Assembly (NCBI RefSeq): GCF_017487405.1
Contig: NZ_CP062222.1
Coordinates: 2,713,001 to 2,777,000, forward strand
Direction: 5' to 3'
Length of the DNA stretch: 64,000 nucleotides
From: Brevundimonas goettingensis
GTDB lineage: Bacteria; Pseudomonadota; Alphaproteobacteria; Caulobacterales; Caulobacteraceae
A program made the translations under genes and the position numbers. This document shows positions 18,278 to 30,358 of this stretch, piece after piece. The stretch's first letter is position 1. Every line of letters starts with the position of its first letter. A model generated the notes under the pieces. The model saw nothing but the letters and a program-made list of their open reading frames with translations. It searched no databases and was not told the DNA's origin.

Positions 18278-20433
18278 GCGGGGGCCTTCCGGGGTGTGGG
18301 CTGGGCGTAGCCGAGGCGCTGGTTCAGCTTCTCGATCAGGTCGACGGCGGTGTCGGCGACGGTCGAGCCGGGCGGATAGACGGCGGCGGCGCCCATCTCG
18401 ATCAGGGGCTGGACGTCCGAGGGCGGGATGACGCCCCCGACCACGATCATGATGTCGGACCGCCCCAGCTTCTCCAGCTCGGCCTTGAGTTCGGGCACGA
18501 GGGTCAGGTGACCGGCGGCCAGAGAGGAGGCGCCGACCGCGTGGACATTGGCCGCCACCGCGTCGCGCGCGGCTTCGGCCGGGGTCTGGAACAGGGCGCC
18601 GGCGGTGACGTCGAGACCGAGGTCGCCATAGCCGGTGGCGATGACCTTCTGGCCCCGGTCGTGACCGTCCTGACCGAGCTTGGCGATCAGGATGCGCGGC
18701 GGGCCGCCCTCGTTCTCGACGAAGGTCGCGACCATGTCGCGGGCGCGGGCGAAGCGCGCGTCCTTGCCGGCCTCCCTGGCATAGACGCCGGAGACGGTCT
18801 TCACCGAGGCGACGTGGCGACCAAAGGCGGCCTCAAGCGCGTCGGAAATCTCGCCGACGGTGGCGTGGGCGCGGGCGGCCTGGACGGCGAGTTCCAGCAG
18901 ATTGGCCGTGCCGCGTGCGCCGTCGGTCAGGGCCTGGAGCGCGACCTGCGTCGCCGCCTCGTCGCGTTCGGCGCGCAGGCGTTTCAGCTTCTCGATCTGG
19001 GCGGCGAGGACGGCGGCGTTGTCGACCTTGAGCATCGGAATGTCGTCGGCGACGTCGTTCAGATAGCGGTTCACCCCGACGACCGTCTGCTGGCCGGTGT
19101 CGATGCGGGCCTGGGTTCTGGCCGCGGATTCCTCGATGCGCAGCTTGGGAATGCCGGCCTCGATGGCCCTGGCCATGCCGCCGGCGGCCTCGACCTCATC
19201 CATCAGGGCGCGGGCCCTGGAGGCCAGTTCCTGGGTCAGTTTCTCGACATAGTAGCTGCCGCCCCAGGGGTCGATGACGCGGGTCAGGCCGGTCTCCTGC
19301 TGCAACAGGATCTGGGTGTTGCGGGCGATCCGGGCGGAAAAGTCCGTAGGCAGAGCAAGCGCCTCGTCCAGCGCATTGGTGTGCAGGGACTGGGTCTGGC
19401 CGCCCGCCGCCGCCATGGCCTCGACCATGGTGCGCGAGACGTTGTTGAAGACGTCCTGGGCCGCGAGGCTCCAGCCCGAGGTCTGGCAGTGGGCGCGAAG
19501 GCTGAGCGACTTGGGATCGACCCCGCCCTCCCTGCGCACGGCCTCGGCCCACAGCAGGCGGCCGGCGCGCATCTTGGCCACCTCCATGAAGTAGTTCATG
19601 CCGATGGCCCAGAAGAAGCTCAGGCGCGGCGCGAACCGGTCGATGGCCATGCCCGCCGCCTTGCCCGCGCGCAGATATTCGATGCCGTCGGACAGGGTGT
19701 AGGCCAGCTCGATATCGGCCGAGGCCCCGGCCTCCTGCATGTGATAGCCGCTGATCGAAATGGAGTTGAATTTCGGCGTCTCTTTCGCCGTCCATTCGAA
19801 GATGTCCGCGATGATCCGCATCGAGGGCTCGGGCGGATAGATGTAGGTGTTGCGGACCATGAACTCCTTGAGGATGTCGTTCTGGATGGTCCCGGTCAGG
19901 GCCGCGTGCGGCACGCCCTGCTCCTCCGCCGCGACGACATAGAGGGCCAGGATCGGCAGGACGGCGCCGTTCATGGTCATCGACACCGACATCTGGTCCA
20001 GCGGGATGCCGTCGAACAGGGTCCGCATGTCGAGGATGGAATCGATGGCCACCCCGGCCATGCCGACGTCGCCCTTCACCCGCGGGTGGTCGGAATCGTA
20101 GCCCCGGTGGGTGGCCAGGTCGAAGGCGATGGAGAGGCCCTTCTGACCGGCCGCGAGGTTGCGGCGGTAGAAGGCGTTGGAGGCCTCGGCGGTGGAGAAG
20201 CCGGCGTACTGGCGGATGGTCCAGGGGTTGCCCGCGTACATGGTCGGATAGGGGCCGCGCAGGAAGGGGGCGAAGCCGGGCAGTCCGTGCACGGTGTCAT
20301 TGCCGGCGATGGCCGAGGCGTCATAGGCGGAGGCGACCTCGATGCCTTCGGGGGTCCGCCAGGCGTCGCGCGCGGGGCCGGCGCCGGTGGCGCTGAGGTC
20401 GAGTTCGGCCTTTGTGAAGTCTGGGAAACTCAT
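18274..20433 (-). CDS. mutB: methylmalonyl-CoA mutase, large (B12-binding) subunit
   Basis: 719 residues. It rearranges (R)-methylmalonyl-CoA to succinyl-CoA using adenosylcobalamin. The N-terminal barrel carries the substrate-binding segments [17 protein letters not shown] and [12 protein letters not shown]. The C-terminal flavodoxin-like domain has the B12 lower-ligand motif [19 protein letters not shown] (DxHxxG). Length matches the catalytic subunit. It overlaps mutA upstream and mce downstream by 4 bases each, indicating coupled expression. Confidence 0.97.
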   Translation of the reverse strand: MSFPDFTKAELDLSATGAGPARDAWRTPEGIEVASAYDASAIAGNDTVHGLPGFAPFLRGPYPTMYAGNPWTIRQYAGFSTAEASNAFYRRNLAAGQKGLSIAFDLATHRGYDSDHPRVKGDVGMAGVAIDSILDMRTLFDGIPLDQMSVSMTMNGAVLPILALYVVAAEEQGVPHAALTGTIQNDILKEFMVRNTYIYPPEPSMRIIADIFEWTAKETPKFNSISISGYHMQEAGASADIELAYTLSDGIEYLRAGKAAGMAIDRFAPRLSFFWAIGMNYFMEVAKMRAGRLLWAEAVRREGGVDPKSLSLRAHCQTSGWSLAAQDVFNNVSRTMVEAMAAAGGQTQSLHTNALDEALALPTDFSARIARNTQILLQQETGLTRVIDPWGGSYYVEKLTQELASRARALMDEVEAAGGMARAIEAGIPKLRIEESAARTQARIDTGQQTVVGVNRYLNDVADDIPMLKVDNAAVLAAQIEKLKRLRAERDEAATQVALQALTDGARGTANLLELAVQAARAHATVGEISDALEAAFGRHVASVKTVSGVYAREAGKDARFARARDMVATFVENEGGPPRILIAKLGQDGHDRGQKVIATGYGDLGLDVTAGALFQTPAEAARDAVAANVHAVGASSLAAGHLTLVPELKAELEKLGRSDIMIVVGGVIPPSDVQPLIEMGAAAVYPPGSTVADTAVDLIEKLNQRLGYAQPTPRKAPA

Positions 20434-21812
20434 TGTCCGGCCTCCTCGAAGGCGGCGGCGAAGCGGAGGGGAAGCAGGGGGGCGCAGCTGTCGGTGATGG
20501 CGGCGGCGGGGGCCAGCGCTGAGGGCTCGACCGGGGCCGGGCGGACGTCGGGGTCGACGAATTTGGTGACGCCGATGATCTGGCTGTGGCCCTTGTCGAA
20601 GGCGGTTTTCAGCGTCTGGCGGGAGGCGGCGACGCGCATCTGGATCGCGCCGCCCTTGAGCGAGGCGACGACGCCGCCCTCGCGTTCGATGCGCTGGAAC
20701 TCGGCCCAGCCGGCCTCGGCGAGGTCGCGGGTGCGGGCGTCGAGGAACCAGCTGCCGGCAGCGGGATCGTCGACCCGGCCGAGATGGGCCTCCTCCATCA
20801 GGACGATCTGGGTGTTGCGGGCCTGACGCCGGGCGAAGGCGTCGGGACGGCCCGAGGCGCGGGTGAAGCCGTCCAGCACGACGGCGTCGGCCCCGCCGAC
20901 GGCCCCGGCGAACCCGGCGGCGGTGAGCCTGAGCAGATTGGGCCAGGGGTCTCGCGCGGCCAGCATGCGGCGCGAGGAGCGGGCCTCGATGGCGGCAGGC
21001 ATGTCGAGACCGAAGGCTTTGGTGATGGAGGCCCAGATCAGGCGGAGCGCCCGGACCTTGGCGAGGCTGTCGAAATATTCGGCGTCGACCGAGACGCCGA
21101 GGACCGTGCCCCGCAGCGCCCGTTCGGCGGAGAGGCCGGCGTCGACGGCGGCCTTCGCGTAGGCGGCGACGGCGGCGGCGGTGAAGCCCAGCTCCTGCCC
21201 GGCGGACCCACCGGCCTCGTGCACGGCGCGGCCGCTGGCGAGGAAGAAGCTGGCGTCGGGATAGGCGCCGGAATGGCGGTCGGCGGTGGCGGCCGCCTGC
21301 GACAGATGCATGGCGATGGGCAGGGGCGAACCGCCCGCCGCCGCATAGGCCGACAGCGGGTCCATGTGGAACATCAGCTTCGCACGCGGCGAACCCTTGG
21401 CGACGACGGCGAGGGCATTGGCGGCCTCGGGGCCGTCCAGCCCGGCGTCGAGACCGACGGCGGCCAGTTCGAGCGCGACGTTCGCCAGCGCCTCCGCCAG
21501 AGGTTCGGAATCCGCCAGCACGGCTCCCGACAGAATGACGCTGGCCGCGCCGCCTTCGAGGTCGGTCAGGACGGCGGCGTTGACGGCCTCGGGGTCGTCA
21601 CCCTCGACCTGGGTGCGCAGGTCCCAGGCCCGGCCTTCGGCGTCCGAGGGGCGCGGCGCGAACAGGGGCTGGATGCCGGTCGCGTCGGCATAGAGCGGCC
21701 GGACGACCAGATGATCCGTATCCAGATGAAGCAGGCCTTCGATCGGCCGGTCCTTCAGCGCCTTGACGGCGGACTCGCGCCATTGCTCGGGGCTTGGTGT
21801 CGAGAAGGTCAT
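20430..21812 (-). CDS. mutA: methylmalonyl-CoA mutase, small subunit
   Basis: 460 residues. It has the mutase barrel fold ([54 protein letters not shown]) but lacks the DxHxxG cobalamin motif, as expected of the non-catalytic partner. It is shorter than typical small subunits (about 600 residues) because the C-terminal flavodoxin-like domain is absent; the frame ends cleanly. It is the first gene of the mutA-mutB-mce string, separated from pccA by a repeat element. Confidence 0.9.
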   Translation of the reverse strand: MTFSTPSPEQWRESAVKALKDRPIEGLLHLDTDHLVVRPLYADATGIQPLFAPRPSDAEGRAWDLRTQVEGDDPEAVNAAVLTDLEGGAASVILSGAVLADSEPLAEALANVALELAAVGLDAGLDGPEAANALAVVAKGSPRAKLMFHMDPLSAYAAAGGSPLPIAMHLSQAAATADRHSGAYPDASFFLASGRAVHEAGGSAGQELGFTAAAVAAYAKAAVDAGLSAERALRGTVLGVSVDAEYFDSLAKVRALRLIWASITKAFGLDMPAAIEARSSRRMLAARDPWPNLLRLTAAGFAGAVGGADAVVLDGFTRASGRPDAFARRQARNTQIVLMEEAHLGRVDDPAAGSWFLDARTRDLAEAGWAEFQRIEREGGVVASLKGGAIQMRVAASRQTLKTAFDKGHSQIIGVTKFVDPDVRPAPVEPSALAPAAAITDSCAPLLPLRFAAAFEEAGQ

Positions 21813-21830
21813 GCGAAAGCCCCTGCCCTT

Positions 21831-22002
21831 TCTTTCGTCATCCTCCGGCCAGCGGCGAAGCCGCGCGGACCGGGGGACCCAGCGGCGCCGAAGGCGATCT
21901 GTTCAGGCGCGATGCCGAAAGGCCCCTTCCGCGAAAGGGTCGCGCTCTCGCGCGCCGCTGGGTCCTCCGGTCTCGCTGCGCTCGCCGAAGGATGACGAAA
22001 GA
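21831..22002. repeat. second nested inverted-repeat element, between mutA and pccA
   Basis: Outer arms 21831-21849 and 21984-22002 are reverse complements with one mismatch in 19. Inner arms 21870-21887 and 21953-21970 match with one mismatch in 18 (the CCCAGCGGCG core). The unit fills almost the whole 199-base gap and would form a long cruciform or RNA hairpin inside the probable propionate operon. Its sequence is unrelated to the element at 3573. Confidence 0.8.
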
Positions 22003-22011
22003 GAGGAGCCA

Positions 22012-23993
<1,982 letters not shown>

Positions 23994-23994
<1 letters not shown>

Positions 23995-24392
23995 CAGGCG
24001 TCCTTCAGGCTGAAAGCTTCAAGCCATTCGGCAAGGCTTTCGGAGTCGGTGTCGGGGGTTGCGATATATGCGGGCAAGAGCGCCAGAACGGCTTCGCGAT
24101 CAGCTTCGGGCCAGGTCGCAAAGTGGGACGCAGCCAGCTTTTGACGGATCACGTCCCCGCTGGTCATCCAGCCGGAATAGGGCTCCCGGGTCGCTCGTCT
24201 CAGGAACTCGGGCAGTATCCGGGGGACGATCTTTTCCGACTTGATGGTCGTCGTGGCGCGCCAGATCATGAGGTCGATATCCAGATCGGCCCAGTCCTCG
24301 GGACGCGTTGCGTCCATTCGGATCAGCCTCTCGCTGTCCTCATTGCGCGCGCAATAGATACCCGCAGGATCGGTGACGCCGAGCGAGCCCAT
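23994..24392 (-). CDS. uncharacterised protein encoded between pccB and pccA
   Basis: 132 residues from ATG 24392 (GTG at 24395 is possible). It overlaps the pccB stop and the pccA start by one base each (TGATG junctions), so all three are translated as a unit. It is Trp- and acid-rich (MDATRPEDWADLDIDLMIWRA; GDVIRQKLAASHFATWPEADREAVLALLPAYI), has no signal or membrane segment, and resembles no family I recognise. The tight coupling suggests assembly, stability or regulation of the carboxylase. Confidence 0.7.
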
Positions 24393-25924
24393 CACAGCGG
24401 AATGTTGTCGTGCTTCTTCCAGGGATTGTCCTGGACCTTGTTCGCGAGGGTCTTCAGCGCACGGATCAGGCGGCGGCGCGTGCCGTGGGGCATGATGACG
24501 TCGTCGATATAGCCGAGGCCGGCGGCGACGAAGGGGTTGGCGAAGCGGTCCTTGTATTCGGCCTCGCGGGCGGCGAGGGCCTCGGGGTCGCCGGCCTCCT
24601 TGCGGAAGATGATCTCGACCGCCCCCTTGGCGCCCATGACCGCGATCTCGGCGGTCGGCCAGGCGTAGTTGACGTCGCCGCGCAGATGCTTGGACGACAT
24701 GACGTCATAGGCGCCGCCATAGGCCTTGCGCGTGATCAGGGTCAGTTTGGGCACGGTCGCCTCGGCATAGGCGAACAGCAGCTTGGCCCCGTGTTTGATC
24801 AGGGCGCCGTACTCCTGCTTCGTGCCGGGCATGAAGCCGGGGACGTCCACGAGCGTGACCAGCGGCAGGCCGAAGGCGTCGCAGAAGCGGACGAAGCGGG
24901 CGGCCTTGCGGCTGGAGTCGATGTCGAGGACGCCGGCCAGAACCTGGGGCTGGTTGGCGACGATGCCGACAGGCTGGCCGTCCAGACGGCCGAAGCCGCA
25001 GATGATGTTCTTCGCGAAATCCGCGCCGATCTCGAAGAAGTCGGCCTCATCGACCGTCTTCAGGATCAGCTCCTTCATGTCATAGGGCTGGTTCGGATTG
25101 GCCGGGACCAGGGTGTCGAGCGAGGCCTCGTCGCGGGCCGGGTCGTCGTAGCTGTCGCGGACGGGCGGCTTTTCGCGATTCGACAGGGGCAGGAAGCCGA
25201 TCAGGCGACGGACCTCCGACAGGGCCTCCAGATCGTTCTCGAAGGCGCCGTCGGCGACGCCGGACTTGCCCGCATGAACCCTGGCGCCGCCGAGGTCCTC
25301 ATGGCTGACGACCTCGTTGGTGACCGTCTTCACGACGTCCGGGCCGGTGACGTACATGTAGGACGTGTCCTTCACCATGAAGATGAAGTCGGTGATGGCG
25401 GGGGAATAGACGTCGCCGCCCGCGCACGGGCCCATGATGACGCTGATCTGGGGGATAACGCCCGAGGCCAGGGTGTTCTGCAGGAAGATATCGGCATAGC
25501 CGGCGAGGCTTTCGACCCCTTCCTGGATGCGGGCGCCGCCGGCGTCGAACAGGCCGATGATCGGGGCGCCGGTGGTCAGGGCCATCTTCTGCAGCTTGAC
25601 GATCTTGGCCGCGTGGGCGCCCGAAAGCGAACCGCCGAAGACGGTGAAATCCTTGGAGAAGACATAGACCAGCCGGCCGCCGATGGTCCCCCGCCCGGTG
25701 ACGACGCCGTCGCCGGGGATGCGCTGCTTCTCCATGCCGAACTCGTGCGAGCGGTGCTCCACGAACATGTCGGTTTCCTCGAAGGAGCCCTCGTCCAGCA
25801 GGACGTCGATACGCTCGCGCGCCGACAGCTTGCCCTTGGCGTGCTGGGCCGCGATCCGGGCCTCGCCGCCGCCGAGGCGGGCCGCCGCGCGGCGCTGTTC
25901 CAATTGGTCGAGGATGGCCTGCAT
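24392..25924 (-). CDS. pccB: propionyl-CoA carboxylase beta chain
   Basis: 510 residues of the carboxyltransferase family. Landmarks are [57 protein letters not shown] and [19 protein letters not shown]. It transfers carboxyl from biotin to propionyl-CoA, giving (S)-methylmalonyl-CoA. It lies 50 bases downstream of the TetR gene on the same strand. Confidence 0.95.
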   Translation of the reverse strand: MQAILDQLEQRRAAARLGGGEARIAAQHAKGKLSARERIDVLLDEGSFEETDMFVEHRSHEFGMEKQRIPGDGVVTGRGTIGGRLVYVFSKDFTVFGGSLSGAHAAKIVKLQKMALTTGAPIIGLFDAGGARIQEGVESLAGYADIFLQNTLASGVIPQISVIMGPCAGGDVYSPAITDFIFMVKDTSYMYVTGPDVVKTVTNEVVSHEDLGGARVHAGKSGVADGAFENDLEALSEVRRLIGFLPLSNREKPPVRDSYDDPARDEASLDTLVPANPNQPYDMKELILKTVDEADFFEIGADFAKNIICGFGRLDGQPVGIVANQPQVLAGVLDIDSSRKAARFVRFCDAFGLPLVTLVDVPGFMPGTKQEYGALIKHGAKLLFAYAEATVPKLTLITRKAYGGAYDVMSSKHLRGDVNYAWPTAEIAVMGAKGAVEIIFRKEAGDPEALAAREAEYKDRFANPFVAAGLGYIDDVIMPHGTRRRLIRALKTLANKVQDNPWKKHDNIPL

Positions 25925-25974
25925 CTCTATTTCCTACTTGCGAGTAGACTTAATGGCGGAAGGCTGACGGCGGG

Positions 25975-26616
25975 TCAACGGGGACGCACCCCTTCGGAGA
26001 AGGCGTCCCACAGGCGTTCGGCGATCTCGTCGGGACCGAGCTTGCCCACGGGCGAATACCACTGGGCGATCGAGTTCATCGCGCCGGAGATGGCGAAGGT
26101 CGACATGCGCACGTCGGCGGTGCGCAGCGAGCCGTCGCGGACGCCCTCGCGCAGCAGGTCGCGGATACGGGCATCCACCTTGCGCTTGACCGCGCGCAGA
26201 CGTTCGCGCACCGGCGGGGTCAGCTCGACATCGGGCACGCGGTGCAGGCAACGTCCGAACACGGTCGTGGTGATTTCCACATATTTCTGAACGACTTGGT
26301 GCAGACGTTCGCGGCCGTCGAGGCCGGAGACCGCCCCCTCCTCCACGGCTTCGGAATAGGCGTCGAGGGCGATCATGAAACAGGCGCTGAGCAGGGCCTG
26401 TTTCGAGCCGGCGTAATAGTAGACCGTCGGCTTGGACACCCCCAGGCGGGCGGCTACGTCGTCGATCGAGGTCGCGCCATAGCCGTCGCGCACGAAGGCG
26501 GTGGCGGCGGCTGTGAGGATGGCCTCGCGCTTGGCGTCGGGATCACGCGGCCGGCCCGGGGCGGACCAGAGGTCGTCGGCGGCGGAAGCAGCGGCGGGTG
26601 CGGAAACACTACTCAT
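25975..26616 (-). CDS. TetR-family transcriptional regulator
   Basis: 213 residues. The N-terminal helix-turn-helix is clear (REAILTAAATAFVRDGYGATSIDDVAARLGVSKPTVYYYAGSKQAL, residues about 30-74), followed by an all-helical ligand domain. It lies immediately upstream of pccB with 50 bases between, so it probably controls the propionyl-CoA genes and its own expression; an acyl-CoA ligand would be logical. Both points are inference from position. Confidence 0.9.
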   Translation of the reverse strand: MSSVSAPAAASAADDLWSAPGRPRDPDAKREAILTAAATAFVRDGYGATSIDDVAARLGVSKPTVYYYAGSKQALLSACFMIALDAYSEAVEEGAVSGLDGRERLHQVVQKYVEITTTVFGRCLHRVPDVELTPPVRERLRAVKRKVDARIRDLLREGVRDGSLRTADVRMSTFAISGAMNSIAQWYSPVGKLGPDEIAERLWDAFSEGVRPR

Positions 26617-26646
26617 GCGTCAGACATAGCAGACTGGACGCGAATG

Positions 26647-27522
26647 TCAGTAGGGGGAGAGGCGCTCCCCTGCCCCGGCGCAAAGGTCGCGGACCCAGCC
26701 GGTGACCGCGCGCAGGCGGGCCGTGTCGTGAACCTCGCGGTGGGTGCTGAGCCAGAAGCGGCGCTCGATCAGGACGCCGGGCAGGACGCGGGTCAGGCCG
26801 TCAGCGAGAAAGCAGGGCAGGACGCCGATCCCGCCGCCGCCGGCGATGATGTCGCGCTGGGCCCGGATCGAGGAGGAGGCCAGATGCGGCGTCAGGCCGG
26901 GCCGGACCTCGTCGAGATAGCGCAGTTCGGGCGCATAGATCAGATCGTCGACATAGCCGACGATGTCATGATCGCTGAGCGCCTCGACGCTTTCCGGCGC
27001 CGGGCGGGCGGCGAGATAGGCGGGGCTGGCGTACAGCGCCAGTTGATAGGGGGTCAGGGGCTCGACGATCAGCCGGGCGCTGTCGGGGGCGCTGAGGGTG
27101 ATGGCCATGTCGACCTCGCGCCGCGACGGCGACAGGAAGCCGGAACTTGCCGCCAGCTCGATGCGCAGGCCCGGCCGGGCGACGTGCAACCCGGCCAGGG
27201 CGGGGGCGAGGACGGCGCCGCCGAATCCCTCCGAGGCGCTGATGCGGACCGTGCCGGCGACGACGTCAGGCTGGGCCACCCGGGCGGCGGCGTCCATGGC
27301 GCTTTCGGCCTCGAGTCCGACCTGCAGCAACTGGGCGCCCGCCGCCGTCAGTTGCAGGCCCGAGGCGGAGCGCACCACCAGAGTCGACTTCAGCGCGCTC
27401 TCCAGCCGGGCGACGCGACGGCCGACGGTGGCGGCGTCTATGCCCAGCCGCGTCGCGGCTCCCCCGAGGGAGCCGGCGCGGGCGGCGGCGATGAAGATGC
27501 GAACGTCGTCCCAGTCGAACAT
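26647..27522 (-). CDS. LysR-family transcriptional regulator
   Basis: 291 residues from the typical start MFDWDDVRIFIAAARAGSL; an alternative ATG lies five codons upstream at 27537. The winged HTH occupies residues about 1-60 (AATRLGIDAATVGRRVARLE), followed by the periplasmic-binding-like effector domain. It lies downstream of the DUF2855 gene on the same strand (40 bases). Possible target: that gene or the divergent mmsA promoter. Confidence 0.88.
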   Translation of the reverse strand: MFDWDDVRIFIAAARAGSLGGAATRLGIDAATVGRRVARLESALKSTLVVRSASGLQLTAAGAQLLQVGLEAESAMDAAARVAQPDVVAGTVRISASEGFGGAVLAPALAGLHVARPGLRIELAASSGFLSPSRREVDMAITLSAPDSARLIVEPLTPYQLALYASPAYLAARPAPESVEALSDHDIVGYVDDLIYAPELRYLDEVRPGLTPHLASSSIRAQRDIIAGGGGIGVLPCFLADGLTRVLPGVLIERRFWLSTHREVHDTARLRAVTGWVRDLCAGAGERLSPY

Positions 27523-27562
27523 TGCGCGATTGCGCATGGTACGCCGCGATTTTGCAAGGCCG

Positions 27563-28663
27563 TTAGCGGACGATCCGCACGACCGCGCCTTCGGCCGCAT
27601 CGCTGACGCCGTCGGCGAGGGCGCGTACGACCCTGGCCGCCTCACCCAGCCCCTTGTGCTCGACGATGCGGATCCAGGGCGAGGCCGGGTCGATGACGCG
27701 TTCGAAGAAAGCACGCTGGTCGGCGAAGAACTTTTCATAGAAGGCCCGCAGCGTGCCGCGCTCGCGGTGGGCGTCCAGACAGGTCGCGGCGAAGAAGAAC
27801 TCGGGCTTCGGACCCACCAGCTCCGGATCGTTCTGGGTAAATTCGTCGCTCTGGGTCGAGCCGACCAGGCAGTCATATTTGAGGTTGGCGCCGAAATGCG
27901 CATGGACCCGACGCCGCAGGGCGGGGTCGCCGGCAAGGTCGAGATAGAGGGTCGGCACGCCGGTCGGCAGGCTCTCGACCTCATCATATCCATACACGGA
28001 TGAATAGGCGCCGAGCCCCTCGACGAAAGCGCGGTTGCGGGCGCCCGTCAGGCCGATAAGACGGACGTCGTCCTCGCCGAGGCACCAGGCTGAGCCATAG
28101 GCTGTCTTGGACGAGGCGCTGGAAACGACCACCTGTTTCGCGCCGAAGAAGTCGTGGTCGCGCAGGAAGTCGACGGCCGTATAGGAGGTGATGAACAGGG
28201 GCCGGAACAGGACCTCCGGGTTCTCAAGCTCCGCCGAATAGTTGGCGTCGGCGGTGCACAGGACATAGCGGTTGTAGATATCCGGCACGGCCTTGCGCCA
28301 GGGCGAGGCGTCAGCGAACCCGCCCCTGGTGATCTTCTCCGCCTGCACCAGAAGCGTGTCGGCCATGGGGAAATAGCCGAAGACGCGAGCGCCGACCTCG
28401 ATGCCCTCGGCGCGGGATTTGACCACATCAGCGAAGCCCCAGACCGGCATCATCCCATAGCCGTCCTGGCCGGTCGGGAAGACGTTCCAGTAGCCGATCT
28501 GGTCGCCATAGGCGGCGTAGGTGATGTTGTTGGTCGTCAGTGAGAAGCGATCCAGCGCCAGAACCACCTCGCCGTCCTTCGGCTCGAACGGCCCCGAGGG
28601 CTGCAACAGGGTGGCGCCGAAGTCGGCTTTCGACGTCATCAGGCGGCGGTTCAAATCGGGCAT
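27563..28663 (-). CDS. DUF2855 family protein
   Basis: 366 residues with a medium-chain-dehydrogenase-like layout: NNITYAAYGDQIGYWNVFP, MPVWGFADVVKSRAEGIEVGARVFGYFP, then a Rossmann-like VVVSSASSKTAYGSAW. This matches DUF2855, a family of unknown reaction related to zinc-free MDR oxidoreductases. It is divergent from mmsA across 184 bases and sits among acyl-CoA catabolic genes, so a redox step in that metabolism is possible but unproven. Confidence 0.8.
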   Translation of the reverse strand: MPDLNRRLMTSKADFGATLLQPSGPFEPKDGEVVLALDRFSLTTNNITYAAYGDQIGYWNVFPTGQDGYGMMPVWGFADVVKSRAEGIEVGARVFGYFPMADTLLVQAEKITRGGFADASPWRKAVPDIYNRYVLCTADANYSAELENPEVLFRPLFITSYTAVDFLRDHDFFGAKQVVVSSASSKTAYGSAWCLGEDDVRLIGLTGARNRAFVEGLGAYSSVYGYDEVESLPTGVPTLYLDLAGDPALRRRVHAHFGANLKYDCLVGSTQSDEFTQNDPELVGPKPEFFFAATCLDAHRERGTLRAFYEKFFADQRAFFERVIDPASPWIRIVEHKGLGEAARVVRALADGVSDAAEGAVVRIVR

Positions 28664-28847
28664 CTGGCCTCTCCGGCATTTCCTCGTTACGCCAAGGCTA
28701 GCGGATATACGGGTTGACGCAGGAGAAGCTTAGATGCCGCGCGACAATGCGTTTTCGCAAGCCTGTGACGGCAACTTTGCAATGCCCTCGCCCTGCCCGG
28801 CCTGCTAGATCGGCGTCTACAGGGACGAAACCAACAGGACTCAGCCG

Positions 28848-30350
28848 ATGCGCGAGATCAACCACTTCATCAACGGCACCAGCTTCACCGGCGCCTCGGG
28901 GCGTTTCTCCGACGTGTTCAATCCGAACACCGGCGAGGTTCAGGCCCGGGTGCAACTGGCCAATGACGCCGAGATGGACCGCGCGGTCCAGGCCGCCCAG
29001 GGCGCCTTCGACGGCTGGTCCTCGACCAATCCGCAGCGCCGCGCCCGGGTGATGTTCGAGTTCAAACGCCTGGTCGAGGCGAACATGGACCAGTTGGCCG
29101 AGATGCTGTCGTCCGAGCACGGCAAGGTCATCGCCGACTCCAAGGGCGACATTCAGCGCGGGCTGGAAGTCATCGAGTTCGCCTGCGGCATCCCGCATGC
29201 GCTGAAGGGCGAATACACCTGGGGCGCGGGCCCCGGCATCGACGTCTATTCGATGCGCCAGCCGCTGGGCGTGGTGGCGGGCATCACCCCGTTCAACTTC
29301 CCGGCCATGATCCCGATGTGGATGTTCGGCGTGGCCATCGCGGTGGGCAACACCTTCATCCTGAAGCCGTCGGAGCGCGATCCGTCGGTGCCGGTGCGTC
29401 TGGCCGAGCTGATGATGGAGGCGGGCGCTCCCGCCGGGGTGCTGAACGTCGTGCACGGCGACAAACAGGCCGTCGACGCCATCCTGACCCACCCGCTGAT
29501 CCATGCGGTCAGCTTCGTCGGCTCGTCCGACATCGCCCACTATGTCTACCAGACCGGCGCGGCCAACCATAAGCGCGTCCAGGCCATGGGCGGCGCCAAG
29601 AACCACGGCGTGGTTCTGCCCGACGCCGACATGGATCAGGTGGTCAAGGATCTGGCGGGCGCCGCCTTCGGTTCGGCCGGCGAACGCTGCATGGCCCTGC
29701 CGGTCGTGGTACCGGTCGGCAAGAAGACGGCCGACGAGCTGCGTGACCGGATGGTCGCCGAGATCGAGACACTGCGCGTCGGGATCTCGACCGACGCCGG
29801 CGCCCACTACGGCCCGGTCGTCACGGCCCAGCACAAGGCCCGCGTCGAGGGCTGGATCGACCAGGGCGTCAAGGACGGCGCCGACCTGATCGTCGACGGC
29901 CGAGGCTTCACCCTGCAAGGGCACGAGAAGGGCTATTTCGTCGGCCCGTCGCTGTTCGACAACGTCACGCCCGAGATGGAATCCTACAAGGAGGAGATCT
30001 TCGGTCCGGTGCTGCAGATCGTCCGCGCCGCCAGCTTCGAGGAGGCCCTGTCGCTGCCGTCGAAGCACCAGTACGGCAACGGCGTCGCCATCTTCACCCA
30101 GAACGGCCGCGCGGCCCGCGACTTCGCCGCCCGCGTCAATGTCGGGATGGTGGGCATCAATGTGCCGATCCCGGTGCCGGTCGCCTATCACACCTTCGGC
30201 GGCTGGAAGCGTTCGGCCTTTGGCGACACCAACCAGCACGGCATGGAAGGCGTGAAGTTCTGGACCAAGGTCAAGACGATCACCGCCCGCTGGCCGGACA
30301 GTGATCTGGAGCACGCCGACAGCTCGTTCGTCATCCCGACGATGGGCTGA
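28848..30350 (+). CDS. mmsA: CoA-acylating methylmalonate-semialdehyde dehydrogenase
   Basis: 500 residues of the aldehyde dehydrogenase superfamily. It converts methylmalonate semialdehyde, CoA and NAD+ to propionyl-CoA and CO2 in valine degradation. Diagnostic features are REINHFINGTSF, GVVAGITPFNFPAMIPMWMF and the catalytic-Cys segment GSAGERCMALPV. There is no ALDH catalytic Glu in the usual place, as in this subfamily. It is the first gene of mmsA-acyl-CoA dehydrogenase-mmsB, feeding the pcc/mut genes encoded on the opposite strand. Confidence 0.96.
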   Translation: MREINHFINGTSFTGASGRFSDVFNPNTGEVQARVQLANDAEMDRAVQAAQGAFDGWSSTNPQRRARVMFEFKRLVEANMDQLAEMLSSEHGKVIADSKGDIQRGLEVIEFACGIPHALKGEYTWGAGPGIDVYSMRQPLGVVAGITPFNFPAMIPMWMFGVAIAVGNTFILKPSERDPSVPVRLAELMMEAGAPAGVLNVVHGDKQAVDAILTHPLIHAVSFVGSSDIAHYVYQTGAANHKRVQAMGGAKNHGVVLPDADMDQVVKDLAGAAFGSAGERCMALPVVVPVGKKTADELRDRMVAEIETLRVGISTDAGAHYGPVVTAQHKARVEGWIDQGVKDGADLIVDGRGFTLQGHEKGYFVGPSLFDNVTPEMESYKEEIFGPVLQIVRAASFEEALSLPSKHQYGNGVAIFTQNGRAARDFAARVNVGMVGINVPIPVPVAYHTFGGWKRSAFGDTNQHGMEGVKFWTKVKTITARWPDSDLEHADSSFVIPTMG

Positions 30351-30358
30351 GGCCCGTC

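Noticed and set aside
16003..20826. Very long open frames (600-900 codons) antisense to the TonB receptor and the mutase genes
   Set aside because: They are Gly/Arg/Ala-rich mirror frames of well-recognised genes, caused by high GC at third positions. They lack ribosome sites and any family resemblance.
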